NCBI GenBank assembly: GCA_020137815.1 | Contig: CM035361.1 | Location: 4,232,553-4,296,552, forward strand | Reading direction: 5' to 3' | Source: Hormiphora californensis | Lineage: Eukaryota > Ctenophora > Tentaculata > Cydippida > Pleurobrachiidae | Length of the DNA: 64,000 bases | In this document: positions 62,937-64,000 of the stretch, piece after piece | Numbering within the stretch: position 1 is the stretch's first letter | How the letters are laid out: each line of letters begins with the position of its first letter | Translations under genes and position numbers: made by a program | The notes under the pieces: generated by a model | Seen by the model: the letters and a program-made list of their open reading frames with translations, nothing else | What the model was told of the DNA's origin: nothing | The model's database searches: none

Positions 62937-63497
62937 TTTTGGAGCCCCTAAGATCCGAACAAAAGATGTTTTCCCTGCCCGGGTGAATGCCTATAAGGCA
63001 TTCACCCAGATGCCTTTTTGCTTTGCAAAAAGGCATAGCAGGGTTAGAATTCGAAAACGACATTCTGATGTGGGGCCGCACATCAGAATGTCGCTCGGCA
63101 ATTTCCGCATTGGCTCGGTGATTGGTTCGGTAACAACAGGTGGTTTGCTGAACCAGTGGTTCGGAGAGTCAAGGAGGTCGCCGAAAACTTACCGCACAAG
63201 GCCGCATGGCTCGGCAAACCACCTGTTGTTACCGAACCAATCACCGAGCCAATGCGAAAATTGCCGAGCGACATTCTGATGGGGGCGCCCATACATCTAT
63301 AGTATAGCTTTCTTTTGATACCAAAATTTAGTCTGTGCTTTGAACAGACGCCTGTTTTTGGGCTGTAGGGCGAACTTTGATTCAATCCTGTCCAATTCAA
63401 TCCAATATATAAATATCTTTGTTAGATTACGATTCGAGGGAAAGAAAGGGACCGTTTTATGAATTTATGTATGTAATGTATGAATTTATATTTGAAT
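62937..63497. repeat. Small foldbacks, no gene
   Basis: 62975-63050 is a GAATGCC/GGCATTC hairpin plus GCATAGCAGGGTTAGAATTC, shared with 17700 and 50190. 63081-63281 is an inverted repeat with about 69-bp arms (CATCAGAATGTCGCTCGGC). The remainder is unremarkable. Confidence 0.6.
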
Positions 63498-63990
63498 TTG
63501 GGAGGAGACACACTGAAGTTGGTGGTGCGTTGCCATGCTACGCAGTCTGTCTGTTCGGCACTTAAGCGCCTCGCGTAAGCTCACACTGGGCCGAAGCTGA
63601 CAGACAAGGAACATGTCAAGTAGTGCGCATTGAATTGAGATCTCAACGGTGTGACGCACACTGAAGAATTCGGAGTTCGACGTTTCACGGAGATATGAAA
63701 TCAACCATTTTTGACCGAAAACTCGTTTGCAAGAGGTTTATTTATTTTATACTGGTACATTTCATAAAGTTTAGCCATAATACTGAGTCATTTTCACCGT
63801 TGTGCGCATTTTTGCTAATCCGGTCAAAAAATGTCAAAAATGGATAAATGTCACCTCGAAAAAATTTGCCGTTTATAAATGATTTCATACGATTGATTCC
63901 ATAATTCCGCGGAACGCACGAGACCAACTTCAGTGCAAGTGTGTGTCACGCGGCTGAGATCTCAACGCACGCGACCATCTTCAGTGTTAT
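63498..63990. mobile_element. Divergent GACACACTGA foldback, copy F5
   Basis: GGAGGAGACACACTGAAGTTGG at the left (first 20 bases diagnostic) and ACCATCTTCAGTG at the right. The interior shares TACTGGTACAT and TTTGCTAATCCGGTCA with F1-F4 but is clearly older. Confidence 0.6.
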
Positions 63991-64000
63991 ATGTAAATAA

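Overview
This is a repeat-dominated stretch of animal (metazoan) nuclear DNA. It shows split genes with GT-AG introns, an LDLa-domain 7TM receptor, short secreted lectin-like genes with separate signal-peptide exons, a LINE, an LTR retrotransposon, many foldback MITEs and kilobases of microsatellite. There are no bacterial-style operons. The gene families fit a non-vertebrate animal, probably aquatic; I cannot place the phylum from sequence alone.

Layout. 1-4.2 kb: small hairpins, an 18-bp minisatellite and a 1.3-kb TTAA-flanked palindrome. 4.4-9.7 kb (minus strand): a GRL101/relaxin-receptor-like LDLa GPCR whose cytoplasmic tail carries about 380 residues encoded by a minisatellite. 8.6-12.6 kb: dispersed repeats and no recognisable gene. 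12.6-28.4 kb: copy A of a large segmental duplication. 28.4-45.3 kb: a LINE fragment, a Cys-rich (Ly6-like?) gene, several structured transposons, a signal-peptide exon, an H-type-lectin-like gene and a 44-bp minisatellite. 45.3-58.2 kb: copy B of the duplication. 58.2-62.9 kb: a minus-strand LTR retrotransposon with gag but no visible pol. 62.9-64 kb: small foldbacks.

The organising feature is the duplication (12.6-28.4 kb against 45.3-58.2 kb, same orientation). Each copy holds one secreted, F5/8-type/fucolectin-like gene on the minus strand with conserved exon phases. Since duplication the copies have gained different insertions, so the window carries its own filled and empty sites: a hAT-like element, PIF/Harbinger-like 3-bp-TSD foldbacks, TA-flanked palindromes, and large expansions of tetramer, 33-bp and 45-bp tandem repeats.

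A second theme is that many repeats reiterate one short palindromic, transcription-factor-like motif: GGCGCC/E2F-like, CArG boxes, homeodomain TAATTA pairs, X-boxes and TGTGGTTA. One 172-bp pogo-like MITE family keeps its internal repeats complementary to its own termini even though the motif differs between copies. Most long open frames here are by-products of stop-free tandem repeats and are not called as genes. Alignments, identities and domain calls were made by eye.
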